Shown here in pieces: positions 23,465-35,642 of a stretch of DNA of 64,000 nt. Location of the stretch: the NCBI GenBank assembly GCA_016490735.1, contig JAEMWC010000232.1:52501-116500 (forward strand). The letters are read 5' to 3'. The DNA comes from Pachyseris speciosa. Taxonomy: Eukaryota; Cnidaria; Anthozoa; Scleractinia; Pachyseridae. Under the pieces are notes generated by a model. That model ran no database searches and was not told the DNA's origin. It worked only from the letters and a program-made list of their open reading frames with translations. The stretch's first letter is position 1. Each line of letters starts with the position of its first letter. A program made the position numbers and the translations under genes.

Positions 23465-23720
23465 TATTGATTAAGAATTCTTTTAACGTTTTTTAAATAG
23501 AAGTAAGAGGCGAAGAGCTAGTGATTTCCGAAATAAGTGAAAATTGTTTTGCTTTTGCTCTGCAGTATGGTAAAAGGAAACAGTGTGCGTGCCTGGTGTT
23601 GTAGCTATGAATCTGGTTATTCAATAGAATTGTATTATCAAGTTTTGAAGGGAGATTAGAGTTCTTAAATAAAAACATAATTCTCCCAACTGGAATAAGA
23701 ATTGGAACAAATAAAATATA
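23465..23720 (-). pseudogene. Non-LTR reverse-transcriptase C-terminal fragment
   Basis: The minus-strand frame includes NNQIHSYNTRHAH, then FLLPYCRAKAKQFSL. This is the N.IHSYNTR.A...R.....KQFS pattern found just after the thumb of many CR1/L2-like reverse transcriptases. The catalytic core is missing and the frame ends at 23,493. It is a dead remnant, in opposite orientation to the one at 23,942. Confidence 0.55.
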
Positions 23721-23941
23721 TCAGAGAATGTTGTAAAATTTCGTCAATTGCCATTACTAGTTTGATTTGAATATGTTTCTTCAGTTTACTGACGTTTTGT
23801 GTCTCGTTCAGAGAAAATGAAAAATGTGTCTGCATGTTAGTTTCACTCTAGATTTGTAGCAGCAATTGTCTATACGAGAATGAATGTCCAAGGAAAATGT
23901 TATAAGAAATTGCATGTATAATTTGTGAGTTTTTTTTTTTT

Positions 23942-24735
23942 GCTAAAAAACTAGGATTACTTAAGAAGTCGAGATTTCTGCCTAGGAACGTTCGTCAGGA
24001 TCTCCAGGATCTCCATTTTAAGGTCATTTTGCCTTCAGTGTCCTATGGTCTTATACTATGGGGATCTTGTTGCAATTCCGACTTATTTCAGTCCCTGGAA
24101 AGACTTCACTGCCGGGTTGCGAGACTTATCTTTAATTTGCCGAATTACATGGCATCTGCTGATGTCTTACAACGGGCCCAATGGCAGACTCTGTCTATTT
24201 ATCATAAATCAGCCATTTTTATCTGTTTTCATAAAGCTTTCCACGATAGGTTACCTGTCACATTAATCGATCTGATTTCTAAGAAACGGGCCAGAAAATA
24301 TTCAACCCGGACTTGCGCTTCTATAATTGTTCCACGCTTCAACACGCGTCGCATGAAAGACACTGTCGCGTTTAGAGGCTCAGTCCTGTGGAATGCAGTG
24401 ACCAACAATTGCAGTGCCCTGACAAAAAACATTCCGTATCGTGACCTCAGGCTAAAGCTTAAATCTCTAGTTAATTTTAATGAATTCAGCTTCAAGATAA
24501 CGTCTGTATCCACTTGTAATTTTAGAAAAGATGACTTTGTATATTACTTAAATTTATGTTCACAATTTCATATTTGTTGGCACCGCTGATTTAAGTCCAA
24601 ACGTTCTTCCTGTATATACCCCTAGTTTTTAGCTTTTTTAGTTCACTTAGTGATTAGTTAATTGCAAACGACCCCACAAGCTCATGTAGCTTTAATGCTT
24701 AACCTTTTTAAAATAAAGGCTGTCTATCTATCTAT
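23942..24735 (+). pseudogene. Non-LTR retrotransposon 3' part (reverse-transcriptase thumb/C-terminus)
   Basis: The frame opens near 23,942 (KKLGLLKKSRFLPRN) and runs to the stop at 24,589. It carries the post-catalytic block of CR1/L2/Jockey-type reverse transcriptases: ILPSVSYGLILWG, then LERLHCRVARLIFNLP, and RFNTRRMKDTVAFRGSVLWN near the end. The YADD catalytic motif and the endonuclease are absent, so it is 5'-truncated. A 3' untranslated region of about 130 bp follows and ends AATAAAGGCTGTCTATCTATC, a polyadenylation-like signal with a (CTAT) tail. About 215 codons remain open, so the insertion is fairly young. Confidence 0.85.
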
Positions 24736-26054
24736 TTTGGGAAAATGTGCTGTTCTGGAGGATAGGAAAATTTTCTTCCTACTTATGAGTGCCTCTTTTG
24801 AGATAAAAGTTTGGGTAAGGGACTACGTACGTCGATTGTCTTCAAACTACATCAACTTGTAAACGAATGATCATAGTCTCTTGTGATGTATGGAAACTAG
24901 ATTTGTTGTCAAAGCAACGATAGCCCACACCCATTTACTGAAAATAATGTCCGCCGTCGTCGTCGTCAAGATCTAGTCAGGATTTTTATCATAAGACTCG
25001 TAATACCGTGAACTACTGAGTCATTACTTCTTGTAAAACACGGTTTTTAAGTAAATCGAAGGGAGCAATTTTTTTGTTATTTCTGAACGAATTGCTGTTT
25101 CAAACTTAACTCAAACTTTTTACAATGATTCGTCAACAATACTTTATATTGGAGATCTTAGTTTCGCTGTTTAGACTTTAAAAAGTTTTATTTCAAAAAC
25201 CAGATGAACAATATTACAAAATTGAATCAAAGAAAGCTATTAGCAAGAGACACAGAAGGCATTTGAAATGATTTAGAATTGCTATTAGATTTGCTATTAG
25301 ATTATTTAGAGGTGTTCAAGTTTCGGTCAAAGGGCTAGCAATTTCATAAAGAGACATAAAATGACACGGAAGCCGCAGACATATTTTAGTTTTTCACAGG
25401 TCTTCTCAGTGTTTACAGCCAATTTTTCGTTTATTTATTCACATATCACCATTCGAGAATTTCTGTTTATCGTATATTGACAACTTTTTGCGGCGTGAAT
25501 AATAAATCAGAGCCATGCAGTGCGGAAATCTTGTTTTCAAATGATCGATACCCGTTAGAAACCATGTTTTACCAGCATTCGTAAAAGCTGTTCGATCATT
25601 TCGGAGGATTTATTTTTGTTTGTCGGTTTTTAGTAAGCACGAGGACGCTCGAGTTGAGGCATGTTTTGTTCATAACATTACATTAGTTTGCATTCGGGAA
25701 TGATTTACGTTTTGTGCGAAATTAACTGAAACTGCTTTGATGTTGGTGTTAAGAGGTCACGGAGAAACTCCATATCATCTAACTGTTTTCATTTGGAGAA
25801 AAAGCCAACTCAATTGTTGAGGAAAAAATTTTCAAGGCAATAGTAGCGTTGAATTTCAAAGAAATGCTTTTGAAATCGATCTCCATGATTGTCTTACTCT
25901 TCAAAGTCACTGGAAAAACAACTCTGATGCACATTTTGTGTCGAAGTTTTCGCCGTTTGTCAGTTTTCGAAATGGTTTCTTTTTATTATGATTTTGTATT
26001 TGCAATGTCTTGATAATTTCCATGTTGAATTCAAAATTAGCAGTATGTAAGCAC
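24736..26054. other. No gene seen
   Basis: AT-rich; includes GTCGTCGTCGTCAAGATC near 24,956. No coding or repeat assignment possible. Confidence 0.4.
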
Positions 26055-26369
26055 TATGGTGGCCTAGAACTGCCATAAGGATTTTTGGTGTTTTCTTCAT
26101 CTTTTTCTTCTATATTTTATTTTATTTTACTTATTCAGTTTATTGTTTTTGTTTTATTTCATTTCATTCGTTTGATTTTATTTTATTTTATTTTCAAAAA
26201 CAATTTCTTATGAAAATGAAATTAAAGCAAATAAAAACGCTAAAATGAAATTAATATGAAAGTAAAGTCAATTGAAAACAAATTAAATTAAAAGCAAATG
26301 AAAATTTTATCACCGTGGCCTAAAACTGCCATAGACCAAGATGCCTTGGGGTCGGCTTGTGCTTCCAAG

Positions 26370-26528
26370 ATGGCGGCGGCAAGGACAAGGAATAGAGAAA
26401 AGCTGAAAGATTACGTAACAGCAGGTCTTCGCCGCGAGGAGATTTTAGATTTTATGTTAAGAGATTTCGATTGGTATGCTTGGAGCATAAGAACTTTAGA
26501 AAGGTGTCTTCGATATCGACGTGTCTAG
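26370..26528 (+). CDS. Helix-turn-helix N-terminal fragment of a transposase
   Basis: The likely start is the ATG in AAGATGGCGGC, giving 52 codons. The protein is basic at the start (RTRNREKLKDY). It then has LRREEILDFMLRDF and SIRTLERCLRYRR, which read as an HTH: a helix starting at the EEI, a turn, and a recognition helix at S.RTLERCLR. This arrangement is found at the N-terminus of integrase-like eukaryotic transposases, where it binds element ends. The stop comes at the CTAGATACCCGG repeat. The right arm of the same element lacks this block of about 155 bp. It is probably a remnant, or a first exon whose partners were lost. Confidence 0.45.
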   Translation: MAAARTRNREKLKDYVTAGLRREEILDFMLRDFDWYAWSIRTLERCLRYRRV

Positions 26529-26795
26529 ATACCCGGCAGCCGGGAACTGATTTCAAAAAACTAGATACCCGGCAGTCAGAAATTTTGACCAATTTTCTCG
26601 AAACAGCTCGTTTAATATAAAATTTTTACGTTGTTTGTAACTCAGAGGAACATTTCTAGAGGGTATCTGGTAAGAATATAGACTCTAATTTTACATAGAA
26701 ATCGAGTAGACTCAGCAGATGCCGAGAAAGATTTTCGTGAAAGTACACTGAGAATTTCCGACTGCGGGCATCTTAGTACGGGTTTACCTAAAATA

Positions 26796-26882
26796 TAGAA
26801 TCCGGAATCCGGAATCCGGAATCCAGAATCCAGAATCCGGAATCTGGAATACGGAATACGGAATACGGAATCTAGAAACTGG
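26796..26882. repeat. 7-bp tandem repeat GGAATCC
   Basis: About twelve units: GGAATCC repeated, then AGAATCC, GGAATCT and GGAATAC variants. A short related inverse (ATTCCGTATTCCGGATTTC) occurs near 28,291 in the other arm of the same foldback element. Confidence 0.85.
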
Positions 26883-28339
26883 AATTAGTAATTAATAAGA
26901 GGGTTAAAAGAACCGAAGAAGACGATAGATGTCTTACAGGAGGAGGTAGGTGACAGGTGTGAAGTCTTAGTCTGGGACTTGGTTTGTTCTTTCCAGTTGA
27001 GTCGATGTGAAAGGATATAAGGATAACTATTAAGAAAGACCGTATGCAGGATCATTAAATGCAACTTAAAGAGCTGATCCGCGAGATTTTACACTAGTTT
27101 AACCTTAAGAAACAAACAGGCCCACGCAGTGCAGCCCTCGCTGCAAAAACGGAGTGAGAAGCATTGCTATTGGGAAGAAAATCTTTCTTGGAGCAGATTA
27201 ACCACGTTTATCGCCTACTGTAAAAGTAGGCCTGACCAAGTCCTCAGTTGTTGTAGATATCCTTAACCAATCAGAAGTGGAGAGCAGCGGATTTTGCGTG
27301 CTCAAGGTTCCTATATAAAAGTTTCAAGGTATATTGGGCACCATACTGACTTAGGTTTTTTCGAAAAAAAGAGCAATGACAGAAGACGGTACAACTGTAT
27401 GAGGGTGAAAACTGGGTTGTAAGTAAACGAAAGCGCTAAAACAATCCTCACCCAGCCCCCATAGCTATCACTTCCAGGTGGGGCATTTATAAACGTCTTT
27501 TTTTTTTTTTTGGAATAAATATTTTTTGTCTTCTTTTTTTCTGCAATTAATCTCTCGGATCATATTTATTTCGTGTTAGTTTCTCTCTTTCTGTATATTT
27601 AAAGTCTTTTTAAAGTGATCTTTCTTCGTCTTTTGGAGATGTTCCGGAATGTACCGGGATGTTCCGGAATGTCCCATGTTCCTCGTTTTTATCGACGGCC
27701 ACTCGATAACCTGAAATGTACGCGCCGATACAGTTCCCAAACATTCCAGCATGGAGCAACAGACAATGAGCAATCAGGCGTAAGCGTTCCCACGCGCAAT
27801 TAGGTCAAGATATTCAAAGTGAAGTGAATAATAAGCAAAAAATAGCTCTTGTTTTATAAAGATCTAGCTGAAATCAATAACAAAACATTGAAAACGAAAA
27901 AAAAAGTAGCTCGAAATGAAAAAAGGTTGATCGAAAATCGAAAGTTGTTCAAAAAGTTGCCGTCAACTTGTGGACAGGCCAGGCCTAACATTTTTCATCG
28001 ACAAAAAGAATAAGAGAAGGTGTTTTTAATTAAAATGATTTGAATTTAAAATGTTCAAAATGCACAAAACATTGATTAGTATCGTTGTGGTGTGATTGAA
28101 AGCTGTGTGCTTTAAAGGAATCAGGCGGTTTATTAAAAGCAAAACCAAAGTATTAAAATGCTGCCCTAGAATAAACTTCATGGGCTTGATTGCTGCAAAA
28201 CTCAGGCTAAGTCATCATATAATTTGTTGACCATATTATTACCCAAGCGACTTCAACCTTTGTCAAAATTTTCTACCAACCTTCTTTACATTCCGTATTC
28301 CGGATTTCATACTTCGTATTCCGGATTCTATGTTATAGG

Positions 28340-29140
28340 TAAACCCTCTAAGTATTTTGAAAGCCGTGTCGTAAGTGAAGGTTCCAAAGAATATGCTTTG
28401 TCTAAGCACGAAAATTTCATGCACTAAAATACCAAAACTTCCTTAAGAATCGCTTGGGGTTTATGCCAACGAACATGAAATGCTCTGGGTAGGTTTGGAC
28501 AACACGTTTTGTCGATATTTCCTGACAACTGATCAGTCACGTCACGCTCGGTGTGTCAGAACTTGAATATTTTTGAAGTGTAGAAACTATGAAGATTTCA
28601 CTCTATGCCCCAGGCGCGACAGTTGCCTCTACTTCCAAGCCCAAAGCAGTGTTTGAAATCAATTGACTTTTCTAAACAACTTACTGATGTTTTTACACAA
28701 ATTAAATGAGATATTTCGAGCAAATTGGACGTGAATTTCCGACTGCCGGGCATCTAGTATTTTGAAAACCGTACCCGTGAGTCAAGATTCTAAAGAATAT
28801 GCTTAATGCAAGCTCCGAGAATTCGCCCACAACAATAATAAACCTTTATATAGAATCGCTTGGCATTTCTGAACAAACACTAAATATTCTGGTGAGGTTT
28901 CGTTGATACTTTCTGCAGATATTCATTGGGAGTTGACTCAGGGTGTCAGAACTCGAGTATTTACATTGAGATTTCACTCTATGTCCAAGCTCGACAGTCG
29001 CTCTACTTTTAAGCTAAGGCAATATTTGCAATCGCTTGAGATTTCTAAACAAATATCTTATGTTCTTTGGGGAATTAAACGAGCTGTTTCGAGAAAATTG
29101 GTCAAAATTTCTGACTGCCAGGTATCTAGTTGTTTGAAAT
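28340..29140. repeat. Two diverged tandem units of about 400 bp in the foldback element
   Basis: TCTAAGTATTTTGAAAGCCGT (28,348) and TCTAGTATTTTGAAAACCGT (28,753) start matching stretches: CAAAGAATATGCTT/TAAAGAATATGCTT, AGAATCGCTTGG in both, and CCGACTGCCGGGCATCTAG/CTGACTGCCAGGTATCTAG at the ends. It appears to be an internal duplication of the arm. Confidence 0.6.
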
Positions 29141-29484
29141 CAGTTCCCGGCTGCCGGGTATCTAGACATGTCTATCTTCGGCGCCGCCATCTTGGAAGTA
29201 CAAGCCGTCCCCAAGGCATCTTGGTCTATGGCAGTTTTAGGCCACGGTGATAAATTTTTCATTTGACTTTACTTTCATATTAATTTCATTTTAGACAAAG
29301 CGCTTTTATTTGCTTTAATTTCATTTTCATAAGAAAATTTTTTGAAAATGAAATCAAATCAAATCAAACAAATGAAATGAAATAAAACAAACACAATAAA
29401 CTGAATAAGTAAAATATAAAAAAAGTGGAAAAAAAAAAAAAACACCAAAAATCCTTATGGCAGTTCTAGGCCACCATAAAGCAC

Positions 29485-30415
29485 TTTAACTTTCGTTCGG
29501 TTATTTTACGCTTCATTTTGGATTTCGTCGTCAAGTTTGTTAGATATGTCTTTGTTGCACTGTATCGCCCACAACAAACTGTTTGCTTTCATCGCATGCT
29601 ACTGTTTTCTTGCAAACGTCCATACTTTTAGAAAATTTTCAAATTAAGTTTTGATAAGGTTATCAAGATTGTCAAGACGAAACAGATGAAAACATGCTTC
29701 CCAGACGAACAGAACTTTTCTCAGTAACAAACAATTGTAAACAAATGTTTTTGATTTATCATAAGCAACAGTTGAAACTGAAATTTTGACTATTCGCTCA
29801 TAAGATTAGATTTTGATTTCATTTTCTCCATGTTACCAGGCAAAATAATCTCAGTCATAAGTTGTTGTGACAATCAATTCGAATGTCGAAATAGTTAATT
29901 AAAAGGCTTATTTCCAGTGTTTTTAAGTTTGTATTTAATCTTCATTTAAACTTTTGCGCAGAATTTGTGATAGTAATCCCTGGTTAAATAGCTTCAATTT
30001 TCCCGTCAAAAGACTTAGAAAAAATACGGGCGCTCAAAATACGCATGCGCCGTTTTTTTTTAATTTCTGACTTTTCCAACTAGTTAACATCGGTTATTAT
30101 GTACTAAGTGTAGTATTAGGAACAAGACAACAATAAAGATTTGTTTCCATTTCATTGTATTCTTTTGTTACTTTCTTATATTTACAATACGTTAATTAAT
30201 TAAGTAAAAATCAGTTATCTAATTAAAAGGTGTGATAAAATTTTTCTTCCTATATATACTAAGTCTTTTGGCGGGAAAATTTGGCAAAATTTGCACAGCG
30301 TTTCCCCTGGCAAAAATTTTGGCAAACATTTTAAAAAGGCTAAATTTTAACATTTTTGATCACAAAAAACGTTCAAGGAGTAACAATTAAAGATTGAACC
30401 CACCAAAAAAACACA
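29485..30415. other. No gene seen; AT-rich
   Basis: No frame with a motif. The text GGCGGGAAAATTTGGCAAAATTTG near 30,270 may be part of a repeat. Confidence 0.35.
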
Positions 30416-30517
30416 ACCTCGTGCAAGAAAAACGGTTTGGTTATACCGAGTAAAATTGAGTTGTTGCCAAACCCCTCAAATTGTTCAAGCTCATTTCAAG
30501 GTTTCTTGCACGAGGTG
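30416..30517. repeat. Short hairpin CCTCGTGCAAGAAA
   Basis: CCTCGTGCAAGAAAAACG on the left pairs with GGTTTCTTGCACGAGG on the right, about 100 bp overall. It is probably a small MITE. Confidence 0.5.
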
Positions 30518-32494
30518 ATGTATACATGGAGGAAATTTAAACTAACACGGCAAACTTTGAAATTGTACGTTTTTAGCTAGTGCAAAAGAAAACTTGTTTT
30601 GGATATAATAATAAAGAGTTCATGGTCAACAATTCTGCTATTTTCAATCAAGTCTCAATATTTGTAACAGTTTGCCATGTTGGTTTAAATAACAAGACCT
30701 TGGTAACACGGGACAATCGCTCAAAGAAATGTTTCAAAATGCGTTACGTTGAAGTATTGCCTCCAACTTTGTAGCAAGTGATAAAAATTTGGTAAGTAAA
30801 ACAATTGCCTTGTCCTATATTCTGTCTGTAATTTGTTAATAACAATTTGTTGAATGAAAATCGTAAATTGGTTTTTATTTCAACCGCAAGCACAACAATT
30901 TTGAAAGAAACGTTTTTCCCGATATTGAAAACTATAAAATGATACTGAAGTCGTTTGTCATTTTCCGAGTCTAGAATCTTTTATTGCTTTTGTCCTGTGT
31001 TATACTAATGTTCAGTAGAAATGGTCTTTTCCTCCGAAATAAGCAGCTAAAACTAAGAGCGTATCATAAAACCCCAGTGTCTGGTTAAGTTCTTAGAAGA
31101 AATTTGTTGTTTCAAGCGTTGCTCTTCGCTCGCTTTCTCTTTACCAATTCACAATTTCAAGCTGAATTCATCGAATGTGAATACATAACGTTATACAGAC
31201 CACAAGAACATAATTATTCTCAAGCGATAATTCAAACTTGCTGTTACGAACAACGAAATTTTGTGGGATGAATAAATTGCGATATTATGGTTGACAAATA
31301 CACTTGATGAAGTAAAACACGAATGTAAATAAACAAAGGCGACAAACCAACATCACTGTTCGTACGAAGTCTTTCCTCACTAGCTGAAGTCGGCTGTGTT
31401 CATTGAGGCCTTCACGAGTTTCTAATGGTTTTTAAACACCAAAATCAAGAAAATTACGTGGAACAGAAAATTGTCTTCAAAAAGGTGGTCAACCTTTTCT
31501 AGTTATCTTGCATAAACGATAAAGAACCAAATTATATCGAAAGACAAATCCAAAACGCCATCGAAAGGAAAGCTGTTTTGTCAAAGAATTTGTATAAACG
31601 ATGCAGTGGTAAGTATCCAAGACAGGCCAAACAATTAAACAACAAAAATTACTTCTTAATTGCTCACTGGAAAATCGTGTAGGTCAATTTCTCAGTCAGG
31701 AATAACAATTGCTTTCTATTTCAGTCGCAAGCAATCCCAATCTTTGAAATCTGTAGCATGATACTGAAGTCGTTTGTGATCTTCTCACATTTATTATTTA
31801 AACGGGAAACAATTCAGTTGTCTAAGAGATCAGTCTCATGACTGATCATGATAATTTGTTCATGCAAAATCGTTTAGTTCCTCTATGAAGAGTTAATTTG
31901 AAGACACATGCATACTCAAATTCAGTTCAGCACTTAAACGCCAACGAAAAACAAAGACTAGCACAGTTTACAAATTTCTTCAAATCCAAAGTCTGTAATT
32001 CTTGAATTAGTTTTCAGCATGACTGTATAAAAATTGCTTCAACTATCAAAATATTCTTGAACGATGAGAAATGATTCTATTAATTTCATATCGAGAGACA
32101 AGACAGGATTGGTGCCAAAAAACGTGGACGATTTCGTGATCTTGACTGATTCACTTTCTGAAAAATCTTAAGTCGAAAATTTCGGTGTTTTGCCAACTCT
32201 TTGGTTAAAATAAAAGTTAACCCTTGGCTTTTTTGTAGTCTGTATAACTCGTCAATTTTAATCATAAGAGAAATTTAAATACTAATCAAAAGAAAACATT
32301 TTCCCCTTACCAGACATCTGAGAGTCTTATGATCCAACTGACAAGGAACTTAGGCGTCAAAAAAAATTTATGGAGCCAAACTAATTTCAGATTAAGTAAA
32401 ATTTCACTTAGATTTTACGACCAGAGTCTGATGCCTTTGTTCTCTTGTCAACCAGATAATTCAGCTAGCGTAACGAGCATGTGCATATTTTTAA
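30518..32494. other. No gene seen
   Basis: A 64-codon frame at 30,580-30,774 has no motif. The phrase GATACTGAAGTCGTTTGT occurs twice (30,939 and 31,751) within loosely similar 150-bp surroundings, so an old duplication is possible. Confidence 0.35.
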
Positions 32495-32967
32495 GGAGGC
32501 ACTGACAGGTCATGAAATCATGAAAACAATCAATTATCGCGAAATAATCCCCCAAAATACGTCTCAGTTTAATGCTTAAATTTAAATCATTTGTTCAATT
32601 TGTTGGTAAACCATAAAGTTGGAAAAACGTTGACCTTTTCGGTCAAATGCAATTAAAAAGTCGATGTGATTGCGCCAATCTTGCGTGAAAACGGTAAAAA
32701 TTTTAAAATGATTTCTCTCACTATTTTTCAAATGTAAAAGCGTTGACAGAATTCTGAAATGCTTTGAATTTTTGATCAACTTGGTTGTTTGTCTCAGACA
32801 TTCGATTTTAAATTAGTTCTGAAGGCTATATAAGAATATCTTTTTTGTAATCTTGGAGCAATTTCAAAACGTTTGAGCACGGTTTTGGCAGCAAATTTGA
32901 CAACCGTCAGCAAAGAGTTGCCTTAGACTGAAAAACTTGTTTCGTTTAATAAACTGTTAGTGCCTCC
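32495..32967. mobile_element. TTAA-flanked TIR element
   Basis: TTAA at 32,491-32,494 and 32,968-32,971 flank the ends GGAGGCACTGAC and GTTAGTGCCTCC. TTAA targets are used by piggyBac- and Kolobok-type transposases. The 473-bp interior is non-coding. The similarity continues outside as ATTTT/AAAAT, so the true boundary could be slightly wider. Confidence 0.55.
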
Positions 32968-32999
32968 TTAAAAATGTCAACTGCCGCCACAGCAACTGA

Positions 33000-34649
33000 A
33001 GTTAATAATATAATTATATACAAACATTGAGCGATCAATAAGGTTTAATCAAACCACTTTCCATTGGCAGGAAATGTTCAGTAGGTGACCAAATTGCAGA
33101 AAGACAAATTTGTTAACAATTTTCGATGAAAAATGACAATTAACTTAATCAAGAAATTGCTATTAGTATGAAATAAAATGATCGCTCAATGTTCAATGGT
33201 GGCTGAGGAGAAAAATCTATGGACGTTTTAACCTCCCTCACTCCGATTCAATGTCATTTCGATTAAACTGTTTCATCGAGATCAGTCCAAAAGTCTGCAA
33301 GAATTCACTTTCAAACTTCAATTTCAAGCTCTACATCAGTCAATTTCATTGTGCTGATCACTGTGTAAAGATCAGTTTACGATTCTAGTGATCAATTTGC
33401 CTCCATGCCAGTTTTGACGAACGAATTCAAACAAACATCCCCAAAGCCAATTCACTCGTGCGAAAATAAAAATTATTTAAATTCTAAAGCAAACCTAACA
33501 AATTTGTTCAGCCACCATTTTTAAAATAATTATAACTGATTAAGGTTCTTATCTTTGCCGATTTTCCTCCTCTATCCACCATTACAGTCTGTCCTCTTGT
33601 ATTCTTTCCGTTGCTTCTTGACTTTCCTTGTGTTTGACTGTTTTCTGAAAATTTGAATAAGGAGTTAATTGATTAGTTCAAACTCCCAGTGGTAACGTCA
33701 AATGTTTCTAACGGGCGATATTACTAACGTATAAAATATTTACCTTTAAACGGAGCTATGTTCGGACTGCTTTCTCTGGGTCAACATCTTTCATACTGAA
33801 AGCCACCTGAAAGCAAACAAACAGAAAAAGAAAAGATTAGTTTAAAAAGAATACAAGGGAAAACTCCTTCATAATATTATGTCTTGACCGCTAACGCCTA
33901 ATTCGCGACAGCTTGACGGACATTGTTTTCAACAACACAACTTTCCCTCGCCGGGAGAAATTCATATAAGCGTAGCTTTTGCCGCGAAACGTTAACAAAA
34001 AGAACACCCAAAACTCTTTATCTATGATACGGTCAAATGGCTTAAATTATTGTCAAACACTATCTAGCTGGTATTAAGAAGGCATCAGTTTGAAGCTGTA
34101 CTTCTTCGAGATAACTCGACGCCTAGAACACGTGTTAATCCCGACGAGTGACATTTCTCTGTTCTCGTTATTTTACGAATAAACTCGGAGTAAAATGTTT
34201 GCAATATAGTAATATGTACCTTCAATTGAAACGATGTAGGCCAACTTTTCCTTCTTTTTATTGCCTTCCTTTTGCCTTTCAGTCGCATTTGGAGTTCTCT
34301 GGCAGGCAGAAACAAGACTTCCACAGCACAAGACATCTTAACACGACCGCGACCAAAGTGTTCTGTGGCAAATTCTGCAGCACGTCATGAATATGGATTA
34401 GAAAAACGTAAACCAATCGCAGACAAATACGTCAAGAATTGCAGCGATGCACGCGATGCACGCTTTTGTGCGAGCGAATCCCAGAACGGAAACTGAAAGA
34501 AAAGCAGAAAATCGCATGGGATAATAAAGCTTATTAAAGTTTATTTTTTCATTCCACTCTGTTTAGTTTGCTCTATATTTGTAAAAGAAATGAAAACAGT
34601 AAATTTGAACAAGGGGTTTACTAAAAGCAGACATTCAACTCGTTTTTTA
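33000..34649. other. No confident gene; short inverted repeat at 33,023/33,179
   Basis: AACATTGAGCGATCA and TGATCGCTCAATGTT are inverse and about 155 bp apart, probably MITE ends. A weak two-exon minus-strand frame at 34,336-33,760 is discussed under rejected items. Confidence 0.4.
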
Positions 34650-34735
34650 CGAAAAATAGCATCGAACCCAGGACCTCTGTCCTGCTAGCATCCCTCCCTC
34701 ACCACACACCACCACGCTAATCCACCAAAACGCCG
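34650..34735 (-). repeat. tRNA-like SINE head
   Basis: On the minus strand TAGCGTGGTGG (box A-like) is followed about 45 bp later by GGGTTCGATGC (box B-like). No SINE body is recognisable beyond it. Confidence 0.35.
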
Positions 34736-34774
34736 AAAATTTTAATTATATAAGTGCCTTTCTATAACTGTCAC

Positions 34775-35105
34775 ATCTATAATAGATGAGCCTATCCCTA
34801 TTCCTACCCTAAGCGTGAATAAAGGGTAGGGAAATCTGTCATTTAGGTATTTAAAAGGGCCTTTCATTAAAATATTTCGAACACACATACCTTATAACTG
34901 TACTGTTTTAATTTATTGAACGCTACATGAAAATGACACGAAGACTTCATTCTAAGGGCTAGAAAGGGCATGCAGTGTTCTTAAGTAGGTTTGTCAAAGG
35001 GCTACCATTTTCCAATGGAAGGTATACGAAAGGGGTACCTTTTCTGTCAAAAATGGTATATAAAAGGATAAGGGGGCTGAACCTCGGGGCGGAACCGCCC
35101 CGTAT
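34775..35105. repeat. Diverged relative of the 4,379 TIR element
   Basis: It has inverted matches to 4,379-4,642: TGTCATTTAGGTATTTAAAAGGGCCTTTCATT and TGTCAAAAATGGTATATAAA. The right end GGGGCGGAACCGCCCCGTA resembles the GGAGCCTCCCCGTA terminus. The left end is degraded. Confidence 0.5.
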
Positions 35106-35333
35106 TAATTTTTTTTTAGTACCCTCCCCCACTCCCCCGGAATTTGAAATTCATATAATTAGGGGGAACTCTTAACTCAACTGTTACTTCATTAACTGTA
35201 AACTGTGTTACAAGCAGTCTGGCAAACTCCCCCGGCCAGTGTTGTAATACGCATTTGATTATTTCATAGAAAATGCGAAATATAAAATAGGCCTAATTAC
35301 CGGGGCCAGCCGAAGGCTGGAACCGGTCATAAA

Positions 35334-35642
35334 ATGCTGTTTGTTCCTTTCGTTTTTTCAAAGTCTCGTTTCCAGGGCCCCGCTTTCCGCTGTGACAAAT
35401 TTCTCGAAGTGCACATAGTAACTTTACTCGAGGCAATCGAAGAGATTCCAGACAAAGATTATAACTTTTGGGGGAACGAAAACTTCTACAACCTTTACGA
35501 GAGACTACTTCATGTGCGAAAACTTAAGAGTGGATTTTTTGAGAGACGTATTTATGAGCGACCACTGCACTTGAGAGAGAACCTTTTATCGAGAATCAAA
35601 GCGAACATATTTCAAAACTATCTTTACATCAATCTCTTGTAA
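35334..35642 (+). CDS. Orphan open frame, unknown
   Basis: A 102-codon frame with protein-like composition: FRCDKFLEVHIVTLLEAIEEIPDKDY, then NFYNLYERLLHVRKLKSGF, then LRENLLSRIKANIFQ. It has several amphipathic stretches and few low-complexity residues. It matches no family I know. There is no promoter or splice context, and its surroundings are repeats, so a transposon fragment is as likely as a small gene. Confidence 0.2.
   Translation: MLFVPFVFSKSRFQGPAFRCDKFLEVHIVTLLEAIEEIPDKDYNFWGNENFYNLYERLLHVRKLKSGFFERRIYERPLHLRENLLSRIKANIFQNYLYINLL

Larger units (their letters stand above)
26055..29478. mobile_element. 3.4-kb foldback DNA transposon, possibly IS3EU-like
   Basis: The outer ends TATGGTGGCCTAGAACTGCC and GGCAGTTCTAGGCCACCATA are inverse. 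A perfect 6-bp duplication AAGCAC flanks the element (26,049-26,054; 29,479-29,484). The inverse continues for about 300 bp through an A/T-biased arm to AAAACTGCCATAGACCAAGATGCC (near 26,323) and its inverse (near 29,215). Beyond an extra block in the left arm it resumes at CTAGATACCCGGCAGCCGGG (26,528) and its inverse (29,144). The left arm keeps a small helix-turn-helix frame; no DDE catalytic domain is visible. A 6-bp duplication with TA-starting ends and an HTH fits IS3EU, but this placement is inference. Confidence 0.75.

Noticed and set aside
33760..34336. Possible two-exon minus-strand small protein (about 55 residues, basic first exon, ending MKDVDPEKAVRT)
   Set aside because: Splice motifs fit, but the frame is very short, matches nothing known, and the second exon stops after 16 codons. 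It is probably chance, and a transcript would be needed.
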